A program made the translations under genes and the position numbers. 15,551 nt of DNA from Flavobacteriaceae bacterium (GTDB taxonomy: Bacteria > Bacteroidota > Bacteroidia > Flavobacteriales > Flavobacteriaceae): positions 1 through 15,551 of the forward strand of contig CANHBE010000030.1 of assembly GCA_947458575.1 (NCBI GenBank). The letters are read 5' to 3'. The notes below the pieces were generated by a model, which saw only the letters and a program-made list of their open reading frames with translations, was not told where the DNA came from and made no database searches. Shown piece after piece: positions 1 to 6,767 of the stretch (positions within the stretch are counted from its first letter, which is position 1; every line of letters starts with the position of its first letter).

Positions 1-39
1 CCGGAAAAAGTCTTGATGGACTTATACAAAATGTCATAA
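1..39 (+). CDS. xdhB: C-terminal tail of probable xanthine dehydrogenase molybdopterin-binding subunit (partial)
   Basis: Only the last 12 codons and a TAA stop are inside the window. The reading frame starting at base 1 gives PEKVLMDLYKMS. The PEK start of this tail matches the 'SPATPEK' segment close to the C-terminus of xanthine dehydrogenase molybdenum subunits, and the next gene is xdhC, the dedicated maturation factor for that enzyme. The enzyme would oxidise hypoxanthine and xanthine to urate, which feeds the urate-degrading genes further downstream. The assignment rests on a very short peptide plus strong context. Another frame (from base 3) stays open to base 71 and overlaps xdhC, but its peptide is not recognisable. 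The gap to xdhC is 21 bases. Confidence 0.65.
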   Translation, partial: PEKVLMDLYKMS

Positions 40-60
40 ACTACTTTCAATTCGTAGCTT

Positions 61-978
61 ATGATACTTGATTTTTATGAAAAAGCAAAAACTTCTCTCT
101 TAGCCGAAAAGCGAGGTGTATTGTTAATGGTTATTGCCAATGAAGGCAGTAGCCCAGGTCGGAAAGGTTTCAAAATGTTCGTGACTTCCAACCAAATGTA
201 TGGCACAATTGGCGGCGGGATTATGGAGCATAAGTTGGTAGAATATGCGAGAACTTTGCTTGATAAACCCACTTTTTTGCCATTCATAAAGCATCAAATT
301 CACGACAAATCCGCAGCATTTGATCAGTCAGGTATGATTTGTTCCGGGAGACAAACTATCGCTTTTTTTGATTTGAATGAAGCAGATTTGGATTGTATTG
401 ATTTGATTTTGTCTTCTAAGCATTCACAAATTTACTATTCGGATAAGGGTATTCAAGTCAGTAGAAAAGAAACGTTCCCGGATTGGGAATTTACTGAACC
501 AATTTCAACCACTAATAAAGTATATATTATTGGTGGCGGTCACGTCGGTTTGGCATTAAGTGAAGTTTTATCTCGATTAGATTTTCAAATTCATTTGCTC
601 GACAATCGGGAGAATTTGAATACGATGCAAGAAAATGCATTTGTGCATTCTAAGCAAATTGTCGAATTCGAAAGCGTAGAACAACATATTCCTGAAGGCA
701 ATCATGTCTATGTGGTGATTATGTCTTTCGGCTACCGAACAGATGACATCATCATTCGTCGTTTGTTAGGCAGACAGTTCCGGTTCTTAGGAATGCTCGG
801 AAGTCAAGAAAAGATAAAAACATTGTATAAAAATCTTTTGAAGCACGGATTTACGCAAGAGCAGTTGGATACAGTTTATGCTCCGATAGGCATCGATATC
901 AAAAGCGAAACTGCAGCGGAGATTGCTATAAGTGTGGCTGCTCAGTTGATTCAAATCAAAAACAAAGTACGGTTATGA
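61..978 (+). CDS. xdhC: XdhC/CoxI-family molybdenum cofactor maturation factor
   Basis: A 305-residue cytoplasmic protein of the XdhC/CoxI family. Family members bind Mo-molybdopterin, protect it while the terminal sulfido ligand is added, and hand it to xanthine dehydrogenase. The N-terminal XdhC/CoxI domain shows GSSPGRKG (29-36), GTIGGGIME (48-56) and MICSG (92-96; the family often has CGG here). The C-terminal Rossmann domain begins with the nucleotide-binding IIGGGHVG (156-163), followed by GMLGSQEK (244-251) and PIGIDI (275-280), all in the expected order. The ATG at 61 follows the putative xdhB stop by 21 bases, and the 3' end overlaps moeA by four bases (ATGA). Length is normal for the two-domain form. 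The pairing with XDH and Moco genes supports a purine-oxidation role over a CO-dehydrogenase role. Confidence 0.93.
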   Translation: MILDFYEKAKTSLLAEKRGVLLMVIANEGSSPGRKGFKMFVTSNQMYGTIGGGIMEHKLVEYARTLLDKPTFLPFIKHQIHDKSAAFDQSGMICSGRQTIAFFDLNEADLDCIDLILSSKHSQIYYSDKGIQVSRKETFPDWEFTEPISTTNKVYIIGGGHVGLALSEVLSRLDFQIHLLDNRENLNTMQENAFVHSKQIVEFESVEQHIPEGNHVYVVIMSFGYRTDDIIIRRLLGRQFRFLGMLGSQEKIKTLYKNLLKHGFTQEQLDTVYAPIGIDIKSETAAEIAISVAAQLIQIKNKVRL

Positions 979-2150
979 TTTCGGTTGATGGTGCTTTTTC
1001 AATTTTAGAAAACACAACGCTTTCTCATAAAATAGAGAAGGTTTCTCTCTGCAATGCATATTCGTATGTCTTGGCTGAGACAGTAGTTGCTCCGATTTCG
1101 ATGCCATCATTTCGACAAGCCAATATGGATGGCTGTGCACTTGCCTTACATGATAAGCTGACTTATGAAATTGTGGGTGAAATCAAAGCCGGAGATTATT
1201 GCGATGCTCCATTAATGCCGGGTCAAGCGATGAAAATTTTCACAGGTGCTGCGGTTCCGGATGATGCACAAGCAGTCATTCAAATTGAAAAAGTTACCGT
1301 AAATTATAATCTTTTAGACCTCCAAGAAATTGTTAGTCCGGGTACCAATGTTCGCCCGGCAGGTTCTCAAATTGTCAGCGGAGCCAAAGCATTAACCAAA
1401 GGAACAATTTTAAACGCAGCAGCGATTGGATTTTTGTCCGGTTTGGGATTTACTTCTGTCAAAGTCTACGCAAAACCGGAAGTTGGAATTGTAATTACCG
1501 GAAACGAATTAGTGCAAGTAGGTCAACCTTTACCAAAAGGAAAAGTCTATGACAGCAATTTAATCATGCTGCAAATCGCCTTACAGTCGGCACATTATCA
1601 TTTCATCAATACGTATCAAGTTTCCGATACTTTTGAAGAAACGAAATCGATTTTACAGCAAGCCATCAGCGAGAATGATGTTGTTGTAGTTTCTGGTGGA
1701 ATTTCCGTTGGAGATTATGATTTTGTTGGTAAAGCACTTCAAAGTTTGGCGGTTGAGACCTTGTTTTATAAAGTCAATCAAAAGCCGGGAAAACCATTGC
1801 TTTGCGGGAAATCGAAAGATAAAATGATTTTCGCTTTACCGGGAAATCCGGCGGCAAGTTTAACCTGCTTCTATGTTTATGTGTTGCCAACAATAGATCG
1901 GATTTCTGGTAAGGTTGTATCCTATGTTCCTACAATTTCGAAACGACTGTCTCACGATTACAAAGTTGACAATAGTAGATGTCAGTTTTTGAGAGCGCAT
2001 ATTTCCAATGATGAAGTTGCCATTTTGCCCCATCAAGATTCTTCGATGTTGGATTCTTTCGCAGCCGCAAATGCTTTAGTTTTTGTTCAAAATGGGCGGT
2101 ACGAGCTGACAAGAGATTGTAAAGTTGCTGTTTATTGTATTCAAATTTAG
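975..2150 (+). CDS. moeA: Molybdopterin molybdenumtransferase MoeA
   Basis: MoeA (391 residues) inserts molybdate into adenylylated molybdopterin, the last common step in Mo-cofactor synthesis. Seen in order: the N-terminal MPSFRQANMDGCA segment (43-55, the family's MP..D.S.MDGYA with Cys for Tyr), TGAAVPDDAQAV (90-101), the MoCF-domain motif SGGISVGDYD (240-249), QKPGKPL (269-275) and LPGNPAAS (288-295), then a short C-terminal beta domain. The ATG at 975 overlaps the xdhC TGA as ATGA, which indicates translational coupling. It is a stand-alone MoeA; the MogA/MoaB-type adenylyltransferase it depends on is instead fused to MoaC downstream. Codon use is like that of the neighbours. The family assignment is very secure. 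Confidence 0.96.
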   Translation: MISVDGAFSILENTTLSHKIEKVSLCNAYSYVLAETVVAPISMPSFRQANMDGCALALHDKLTYEIVGEIKAGDYCDAPLMPGQAMKIFTGAAVPDDAQAVIQIEKVTVNYNLLDLQEIVSPGTNVRPAGSQIVSGAKALTKGTILNAAAIGFLSGLGFTSVKVYAKPEVGIVITGNELVQVGQPLPKGKVYDSNLIMLQIALQSAHYHFINTYQVSDTFEETKSILQQAISENDVVVVSGGISVGDYDFVGKALQSLAVETLFYKVNQKPGKPLLCGKSKDKMIFALPGNPAASLTCFYVYVLPTIDRISGKVVSYVPTISKRLSHDYKVDNSRCQFLRAHISNDEVAILPHQDSSMLDSFAAANALVFVQNGRYELTRDCKVAVYCIQI

Positions 2151-2158
2151 AAAGTCAG

Positions 2159-2905
2159 ATGGAAGCGCTAGATATTCTCCAATCGCCTTTACTTCTGTTA
2201 TTGTTGCCCATCGTTGCATTCTTGTACGCAAGCGTTGGTCACGGTGGAGCCAGTGGCTATCTCGCTTTGATGAGTCTTTTTGCTTTCCCGGTTGCGTTTA
2301 TAAAACCAACGGCATTGGTATTGAATATTGTGGTTTCCGGAATTTCATTTTACTTCTACTATCGTGAAAAGGAATTTGAATGGAAGTTGTTCTATCCGTT
2401 TGCAATCACTTCAGTTCCCTGCTCTTTTTTAGGAGGTTTACTATCGATTGAAACTCATCTCTACAAGATTATTTTGGCAACCGTTCTCATTTTTGCAGTT
2501 TTAAGACTACTCGGATTACTGGGCAAAGAAAAAGCACATATTCGCCCTATTCATTTTGCTTCTGCGCTTCAAATCGGTGCCCTAATCGGGTTCTTATCCG
2601 GATTGATTGGCATCGGTGGTGGCATTATTTTGAGTCCAGTATTGCTTTTACTTGGATGGGCCACTATGAAACAAACTGCCGCGGTTTCGGCTTTATTTAT
2701 TTTGGTTAATTCAGTTGCCGGACTTTTCGGCTTTCTTTCCAAAGGCGAAATATTGCCGATTTCCTCATTATTGGTAATCACAGTTGTTGCGATAGGGGGA
2801 ATATTAGGCGGATATTATGGCAGCAAAAAATTCAACTCGGTTGCACTTCGAAATATTTTGGCTTTGGTTTTGGCTATTGCTATTTTTAAATTATATACCA
2901 CTTAA
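2159..2905 (+). CDS. TSUP (TauE/SafE) family membrane transporter
   Basis: A 248-residue hydrophobic protein of the TSUP family (TauE/SafE, formerly DUF81), with about eight membrane segments and almost no loops. Each half carries the family's glycine-rich motif: SVGHGGASGY (25-34) in the first and LIGIGGGIILSP (149-160) in the second, reflecting the internal duplication. Known members move small sulfur anions (sulfite, sulfoacetate, thiosulfate) or other organic anions; the substrate here cannot be read from sequence. The ATG at 2159 lies 8 bases after the moeA stop and is preferred. A TTG at 2135, inside moeA, would add eight polar residues. The gene sits between moeA and moaD with a 3-base gap downstream, so it is part of the cofactor operon. 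That suggests a role in molybdate or sulfur-compound movement, which is inference. Confidence 0.85.
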   Translation: MEALDILQSPLLLLLLPIVAFLYASVGHGGASGYLALMSLFAFPVAFIKPTALVLNIVVSGISFYFYYREKEFEWKLFYPFAITSVPCSFLGGLLSIETHLYKIILATVLIFAVLRLLGLLGKEKAHIRPIHFASALQIGALIGFLSGLIGIGGGIILSPVLLLLGWATMKQTAAVSALFILVNSVAGLFGFLSKGEILPISSLLVITVVAIGGILGGYYGSKKFNSVALRNILALVLAIAIFKLYTT

Positions 2906-2908
2906 TTC

Positions 2909-3151
2909 ATGCAAATCGCAATAAAATACTTCGGGAAGATTACCGAATTTACCCAAAAGAAGGAGGAATTGATTTCCATTGAAGGTGATTCAGTAACTTT
3001 GTTTGATGTCGAAACTCGATTAAAGGAAAAGTATCCCAAACTGACAACAACGGTTTATGCATTTGCGATAAATCAAACGTTGGTTCGGGGAAATATGCCT
3101 GTAAAGGATTTTGATGAAATTGCTTTATTGCCTCCTTTTGCTGGAGGTTAG
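2909..3151 (+). CDS. moaD: Molybdopterin synthase small subunit / sulfur carrier MoaD
   Basis: An 80-residue ubiquitin-like protein ending in LPPFAGG. The terminal Gly-Gly is the site that MoeB adenylylates and that is then converted to a thiocarboxylate; MoaD passes this sulfur to cyclic pyranopterin monophosphate within molybdopterin synthase. The beta-grasp pattern is visible: IAIKYFGKITEFTQKKEEL at the start, then a helix (VETRLKEKYP), then the strand AFAINQTLV. Length is typical. It begins 3 bases after the transporter stop and is followed directly by moeB, its activating enzyme, and then moaE, its partner subunit. The Gly-Gly tail and the neighbours make the call safe. ThiS is the main alternative fold, but the context argues against it. 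Confidence 0.93.
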   Translation: MQIAIKYFGKITEFTQKKEELISIEGDSVTLFDVETRLKEKYPKLTTTVYAFAINQTLVRGNMPVKDFDEIALLPPFAGG

Positions 3152-3159
3152 GATTATTT

Positions 3160-4245
3160 ATGAAACGGTATCAAAGACAAATCGATTTAGCTGAAATAGG
3201 CAATGTTGGTCAACAAAAACTGGCCGACAGTAAGGTGTTGGTTATTGGTGCCGGCGGATTGGGATGTTCTGTGTTGCAAAGTCTCGTTGCTGCGGGCGTT
3301 GGAACGATTGGAGTCGTTGATGGCGATATAGTTGAGGAAACAAATTTGAATAGACAGTTTCTGTACAACTCTGCCACTTGCGGAGAGAACAAGGCGATTG
3401 CGGCTGCAGAAGTTCTGTCGCGGCAAAACTCAGACGTAAAAGTCATTCCATTTTCAAGTCATTTTACGGATGAAAATGCTTTTGAAATTGTCAGTGATTT
3501 TCAGATTATTGTCGATTGCACCGATAATATACAAACGAGATATCTCATCAATGATGTTGCACTTGTAAAGGGAATGCCAATGGTGTGCGCTTCGATTCAT
3601 CATTTTGAAGGACAACTGTCTGTATTTAATTATCAAAATGGCCCCACATATCGTTGTTTATTTCCGGATCGGGAGCAACTTGATCAAATCACATGCGAAG
3701 AAGCAGGAGTCTTAGGCGTTATTCCCAATCTGTTAGGAGTCATGCAAGCCAATGAGGTCTTGAAAATTATTTTGCAAATCGGCGAAGTGCTGAGTGGAAA
3801 ATTACTGTTGTTTGATGGATTGCGTTCTTCCATGCAGAAGATCTCAATTCAGAAAAATGCAATCGAAATCCAAAATGGTCTTGTCCAAGGATTAGCTATT
3901 CGACAGCAAACCAAGCGTAAAGATCTAAAGAGCATTGATGAATATAATTTGCTGTTGGCAATTGAAGACAGTTCCAATCTCATTATTGATATTCGTGAAG
4001 ATTTTGAAGAACCGACCGCAAATCACCCAAATATTCATCGTATTCCTATTGATCAATTGGAAAATTATCTTGAGAAGGTAAATAAAGACCGGGAAATCAT
4101 TTTACTTTGTCATTACGGTCACAAAAGTCAATTGGCTGCGAATTACATCATAAAAAACGGATTCACGAATGTGAGTCATTTGCACAACGGAATTTCCGGC
4201 TTGAGTCCGTCAAATCTAGATACCATTTTACATGAACATCGATAA
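3160..4245 (+). CDS. moeB: MoaD-activating enzyme MoeB fused to a C-terminal rhodanese domain
   Basis: An E1-like adenylyltransferase (361 residues) that activates the C-terminal Gly of MoaD, with a rhodanese domain that likely supplies the sulfur. Seen: the ATP-binding GAGGLG (30-35), D54 in VDGD, NLNRQF (62-67), DCTDN (119-123), and a Cys-containing loop ending TCEEAGVLG (178-186, C179 at the position of the reactive Cys). The rhodanese domain spans about 260-355 with active-site-type loop CHYGHKS (317-323, C317 as the persulfide-carrying Cys). The architecture resembles eukaryotic MOCS3/Uba4. Of the four zinc-binding Cys of E. coli MoeB only the one in YRC (C166) can be found: its partner is Thr163, and no CxxC follows near residues 220-245. 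The 3' end overlaps moaE by 14 bases. Confidence 0.93.
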   Translation: MKRYQRQIDLAEIGNVGQQKLADSKVLVIGAGGLGCSVLQSLVAAGVGTIGVVDGDIVEETNLNRQFLYNSATCGENKAIAAAEVLSRQNSDVKVIPFSSHFTDENAFEIVSDFQIIVDCTDNIQTRYLINDVALVKGMPMVCASIHHFEGQLSVFNYQNGPTYRCLFPDREQLDQITCEEAGVLGVIPNLLGVMQANEVLKIILQIGEVLSGKLLLFDGLRSSMQKISIQKNAIEIQNGLVQGLAIRQQTKRKDLKSIDEYNLLLAIEDSSNLIIDIREDFEEPTANHPNIHRIPIDQLENYLEKVNKDREIILLCHYGHKSQLAANYIIKNGFTNVSHLHNGISGLSPSNLDTILHEHR

Positions 4246-4678
4246 ACCAAAAAAATCTTCTTTTATTCAAGGCGCGATTTCATCGACTTTCATAGGTTCG
4301 TCGATAGCGAAACACCAAAGCAAGACCTCAATCGGCGCACATAATATTTTTTTAGGGCAAGTTCGCGCTGATGAAATACAAGGCAAAAAAGTAATGGCCA
4401 TAGATTATTCTGCTTATGAGGAAATGGCAGAGAAAAGTTTACATGAAATCAGAGAAACTGCCTTTGCAAGGTTTGAATTGACCTGTCTACATATTTATCA
4501 TAGTATTGGTCTGGTGAAAACGGGCGAAATTTGTTTGTTTGTATTCGTATCGGCGCCCCATCGAAAAGTAGTATTTGAAGCACTCGAGTATTTGGTGGAA
4601 GCGATTAAGGAGCAAGCGCCAATTTTCGGGAAAGAGATTTTCGAAGACGAAACATACACTTGGAAAAAAAACACATAA
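4232..4678 (+). CDS. moaE: Molybdopterin synthase large (catalytic) subunit MoaE
   Basis: A 148-residue catalytic subunit that uses MoaD thiocarboxylate to put the dithiolene sulfurs into precursor Z (cPMP). Recognisable motifs are FLGQVRADEIQGKKV (40-54, family F.G.VR....G..V), DYSAYEEMA (58-66), HSIGLVKTGE (90-99) and HRKVVFEALEYLVEAIK (110-126). K126 matches the first conserved active-site lysine. The following family motif PxWKKE appears as PIFGKE (130-135), so the second conserved lysine (K126 in E. coli numbering) is Gly here, with a Lys one place later. It overlaps the end of moeB by 14 bases and abuts moaC with no gap, so synthesis is probably coupled. The N-terminus to about residue 25 is longer and less conserved than in E. 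coli. Confidence 0.93.
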   Translation: MNIDKPKKSSFIQGAISSTFIGSSIAKHQSKTSIGAHNIFLGQVRADEIQGKKVMAIDYSAYEEMAEKSLHEIRETAFARFELTCLHIYHSIGLVKTGEICLFVFVSAPHRKVVFEALEYLVEAIKEQAPIFGKEIFEDETYTWKKNT

Positions 4679-5593
4679 ATGGTTGATATTACTCATAAAA
4701 TCAGTACACTAAGAGTTGCCACTGCACAAGCTATTGTCAAGGTTGGATCTCCTGAAACAATTCAATCAGTTTTGAATAAGTCAGTTCCCAAAGGCGACGT
4801 CCTCGAAGTGGCGCGAACTGCTGGTTTATTTGCAGTCAAAAATACTGCGAGTGTCATTCCGGATTGTCATCCGATGCCTATTGAGTTTACTGGAATTCAA
4901 TTTGAATGTTTGCATGATTCGATTCAAATTGAGGTAACCGTGAAAACGATATACAAAACCGGCGTTGAGGTTGAAGCCATGCATGGGGCATCTATTGCAG
5001 CGTTGACTATTTACGATATGTTGAAACCAATCGACAAAAACGTTGAAATTGCAACCACCAAATTACTACATAAAACAGGTGGAAAATCTGATTTTGCAGA
5101 TTATCAAGATTTGAGTTTATCAATTGCTGTTATTGTTTGCTCCGATAGTGTTGCTGCAGGAACGAAAGAAGATGCGTCCGGGAAAATTATTGTGTCAAAA
5201 CTTGAAAAAATGGGATTGACCATTGCCGATTATCTCGTCATTCCAGATGGCGTGGAAGGCATTCAAGAAAAAGTTCAGTATTATTGTCAACAAGAAACAG
5301 ATGTTGTAATTCTCACCGGCGGCACAGGTTTGTCGCATAAAGATGTAAGTCCGGAAGCGATTTTACCTTTGCTCCATCGACGGATTCCCGGTATTGAAGA
5401 AGCCATTCGTTCTTACGGTCAGGAGCGAACGCCTTATGCAATGCTGTCGAGAAGTGTTGCCGGATTTATTGGCGATACCTTAATTTTGGCTTTACCGGGC
5501 TCTACTTCGGGCGCTGGAGAATCTATCGATGCGATATTTCCATCGGTCTTGCATTTATTTAAGTTGCTAAATGGCTACAACCATGGAAAATAA
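4679..5593 (+). CDS. moaCB: Bifunctional cyclic pyranopterin monophosphate synthase / molybdopterin adenylyltransferase (MoaC-MoaB fusion)
   Basis: A fusion of two cofactor enzymes in 304 residues. The N-terminal half (about 1-145) is MoaC, which completes the conversion of GTP-derived 3',8-cyclo-GTP to cPMP after MoaA: KGDVLEVAR (38-46), IPDCHPMPIEF (60-70), TIYDMLKPIDK (110-120) and KTGGKS (132-137). The C-terminal half (about 146-304) is a MoaB/MogA domain, which adenylylates molybdopterin before MoeA acts: VIVCSDSVAAGTKEDASG (151-168), LTGGTGLSHKDVSPEA (212-227), RTPYAMLSRSVAGF (250-263) and LPGSTSGAGESIDAI (272-286). It therefore covers an early and a late step of the pathway. The ATG directly follows the moaE stop, and the 3' end overlaps moaA. 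Both halves keep their motifs, so both are probably active. Confidence 0.94.
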   Translation: MVDITHKISTLRVATAQAIVKVGSPETIQSVLNKSVPKGDVLEVARTAGLFAVKNTASVIPDCHPMPIEFTGIQFECLHDSIQIEVTVKTIYKTGVEVEAMHGASIAALTIYDMLKPIDKNVEIATTKLLHKTGGKSDFADYQDLSLSIAVIVCSDSVAAGTKEDASGKIIVSKLEKMGLTIADYLVIPDGVEGIQEKVQYYCQQETDVVILTGGTGLSHKDVSPEAILPLLHRRIPGIEEAIRSYGQERTPYAMLSRSVAGFIGDTLILALPGSTSGAGESIDAIFPSVLHLFKLLNGYNHGK

Positions 5594-6590
5594 TTTGCAG
5601 GTTTTGTACGATGATTTCGGTCGGTTTCACAATTATTTGCGGATCTCAATTACCGAACATTGCAATTTGCGATGCACCTATTGTATGCCGGAAGATGGTA
5701 TTTCGTTGACGCCGAAAGCGCATTTGATGACGGCGGATGAAATTTTGATTATTGCGCAGACCTTCGTCGACTTAGGTGTAAGTAAAATCAGATTGACCGG
5801 TGGCGAACCATTAGTAAGAAAAGACGCTAAAGACATTTTGTTGCGATTGGGAAAATTAGGCGTGCATTTGACTTTGACGACCAATGGTATCTTAATTCCC
5901 GATTTTATTGCAACATTTCATACGGCAGGAATCAAATCAATAAATATCAGTATTGATAGTTTGGTGAAGGAGAAGTTTAATCAAATAACAAGAAGAAATT
6001 ACTTTGATGCTGTGTTTGATAATATTGAACTCTTATTGCAGGAAGGATTTTTCGTAAAACTCAATGTTGTTTTAATCAAAGGTTTTAATGAAAATGAAAT
6101 TGTCGATTTTATCGCATTGACAAAAGATAAAAGAATACAGGTTCGTTTTATTGAATTTATGCCTTTCAATGGAAACCAATGGGACAAATCTAAATTGGTC
6201 AGTTATTCAGAGATTTTGGAAACGTTGAAAGTGTCTTTTAACCATCATGAAATCGAACGATTGGCAGATAATCCGAACGATACAGCCAAGAATTTCAAAA
6301 TTAAGAATCACGAAGGAAGTTTTGCCATTATAAGTTCGGTGACCAATCCGTTTTGTAGTACATGCAATCGCATTCGATTGACGGCTGACGGTAAATTAAA
6401 GAATTGTTTGTTTTCGAATTCAGAAACCGCTTTGTTGGAAACATTGCGCGCGGGAGAACCAATTTTGCCTTTGATTCAACAAAATTTACTTTCCAAAAAG
6501 GCAGTGCGAGCCGGAATGGACGACGATTTGAAATTCCAAAATCCAGAATTGTTTTCTCAAAACAGAAGTATGATCGCGATTGGAGGGTAG
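5571..6590 (+). CDS. moaA: GTP 3',8-cyclase MoaA (radical SAM)
   Basis: MoaA (339 residues) is a radical SAM enzyme that converts GTP to 3',8-cyclo-7,8-dihydro-GTP, the first step of Mo-cofactor synthesis. The SAM-binding [4Fe-4S] motif is C31-x3-C35-x2-C38 in TEHCNLRCTYCMP. The GGEP SAM motif is LTGGEPLVRKD (75-85). The second cluster, which binds GTP, uses C262, C265 and C279 (FCSTCNRIRLTADGKLKNC). The protein ends in GG (338-339), the C-terminal Gly-Gly needed for activity in this family. The ATG at 5571 overlaps moaCB by 23 bases; an in-frame ATG at 5583 (fifth codon) is equally possible and would leave an 11-base overlap. It is the last gene of the cofactor block; a 177-base noncoding gap follows. 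Confidence 0.96.
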   Translation: MATTMENNLQVLYDDFGRFHNYLRISITEHCNLRCTYCMPEDGISLTPKAHLMTADEILIIAQTFVDLGVSKIRLTGGEPLVRKDAKDILLRLGKLGVHLTLTTNGILIPDFIATFHTAGIKSINISIDSLVKEKFNQITRRNYFDAVFDNIELLLQEGFFVKLNVVLIKGFNENEIVDFIALTKDKRIQVRFIEFMPFNGNQWDKSKLVSYSEILETLKVSFNHHEIERLADNPNDTAKNFKIKNHEGSFAIISSVTNPFCSTCNRIRLTADGKLKNCLFSNSETALLETLRAGEPILPLIQQNLLSKKAVRAGMDDDLKFQNPELFSQNRSMIAIGG

Positions 6591-6767
6591 TTTTTCTCTT
6601 GTCTCTGCATTGTGGCGTTTGGTCTATTTGCAAGAATTTTATGTCCGGATTAAGGTTGAGTGGATCAAAAAAAACATTTTGATAATAATCGAACTATACT
6701 TGTGTTTTTTTGAATTAAAGCTATATTTGTTAGTCGACATTTTAAGAATTCACAATTTCTATACGTC
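6591..6767 (+). other. Intergenic gap between cofactor and urate-degradation blocks
   Basis: No coding region could be supported in this 177-base AT-rich gap. There is no convincing hairpin plus T-run terminator after moaA. Short open frames across it have hydrophobic AT-derived peptides and overlap both flanking genes, so they are judged spurious. The right part holds a Bacteroidota-type promoter, listed separately. Confidence 0.6.
6700..6729 (+). promoter_or_regulatory. Bacteroidota-type promoter for the allantoinase operon
   Basis: TATATTTG at 6722-6729 is an exact match to the -7 consensus TAnnTTTG of Bacteroidota primary sigma factor. A TTG at 6700-6702 stands 19 bases upstream, in the range for the -33 element. 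Transcription would start near 6736, leaving a leader of about 30 bases before the TTG start codon of allantoinase. A second, weaker TATACTTG lies at 6695-6702. This suggests that the urate-degradation genes can be transcribed independently of the cofactor operon. Confidence 0.5.

Noticed and set aside
3..71. Alternative upstream reading frame GKSLDGLIQ...
   Set aside because: It stays open to base 71, overlapping xdhC, but the peptide is not recognisable. The frame from base 1 gives a peptide that fits an XDH C-terminus and stops before xdhC.
6404..6682. 92-codon plus-strand frame overlapping the end of moaA
   Set aside because: Out of frame with moaA, Arg/Phe-rich peptide with no recognisable motif; moaA is unambiguous there.
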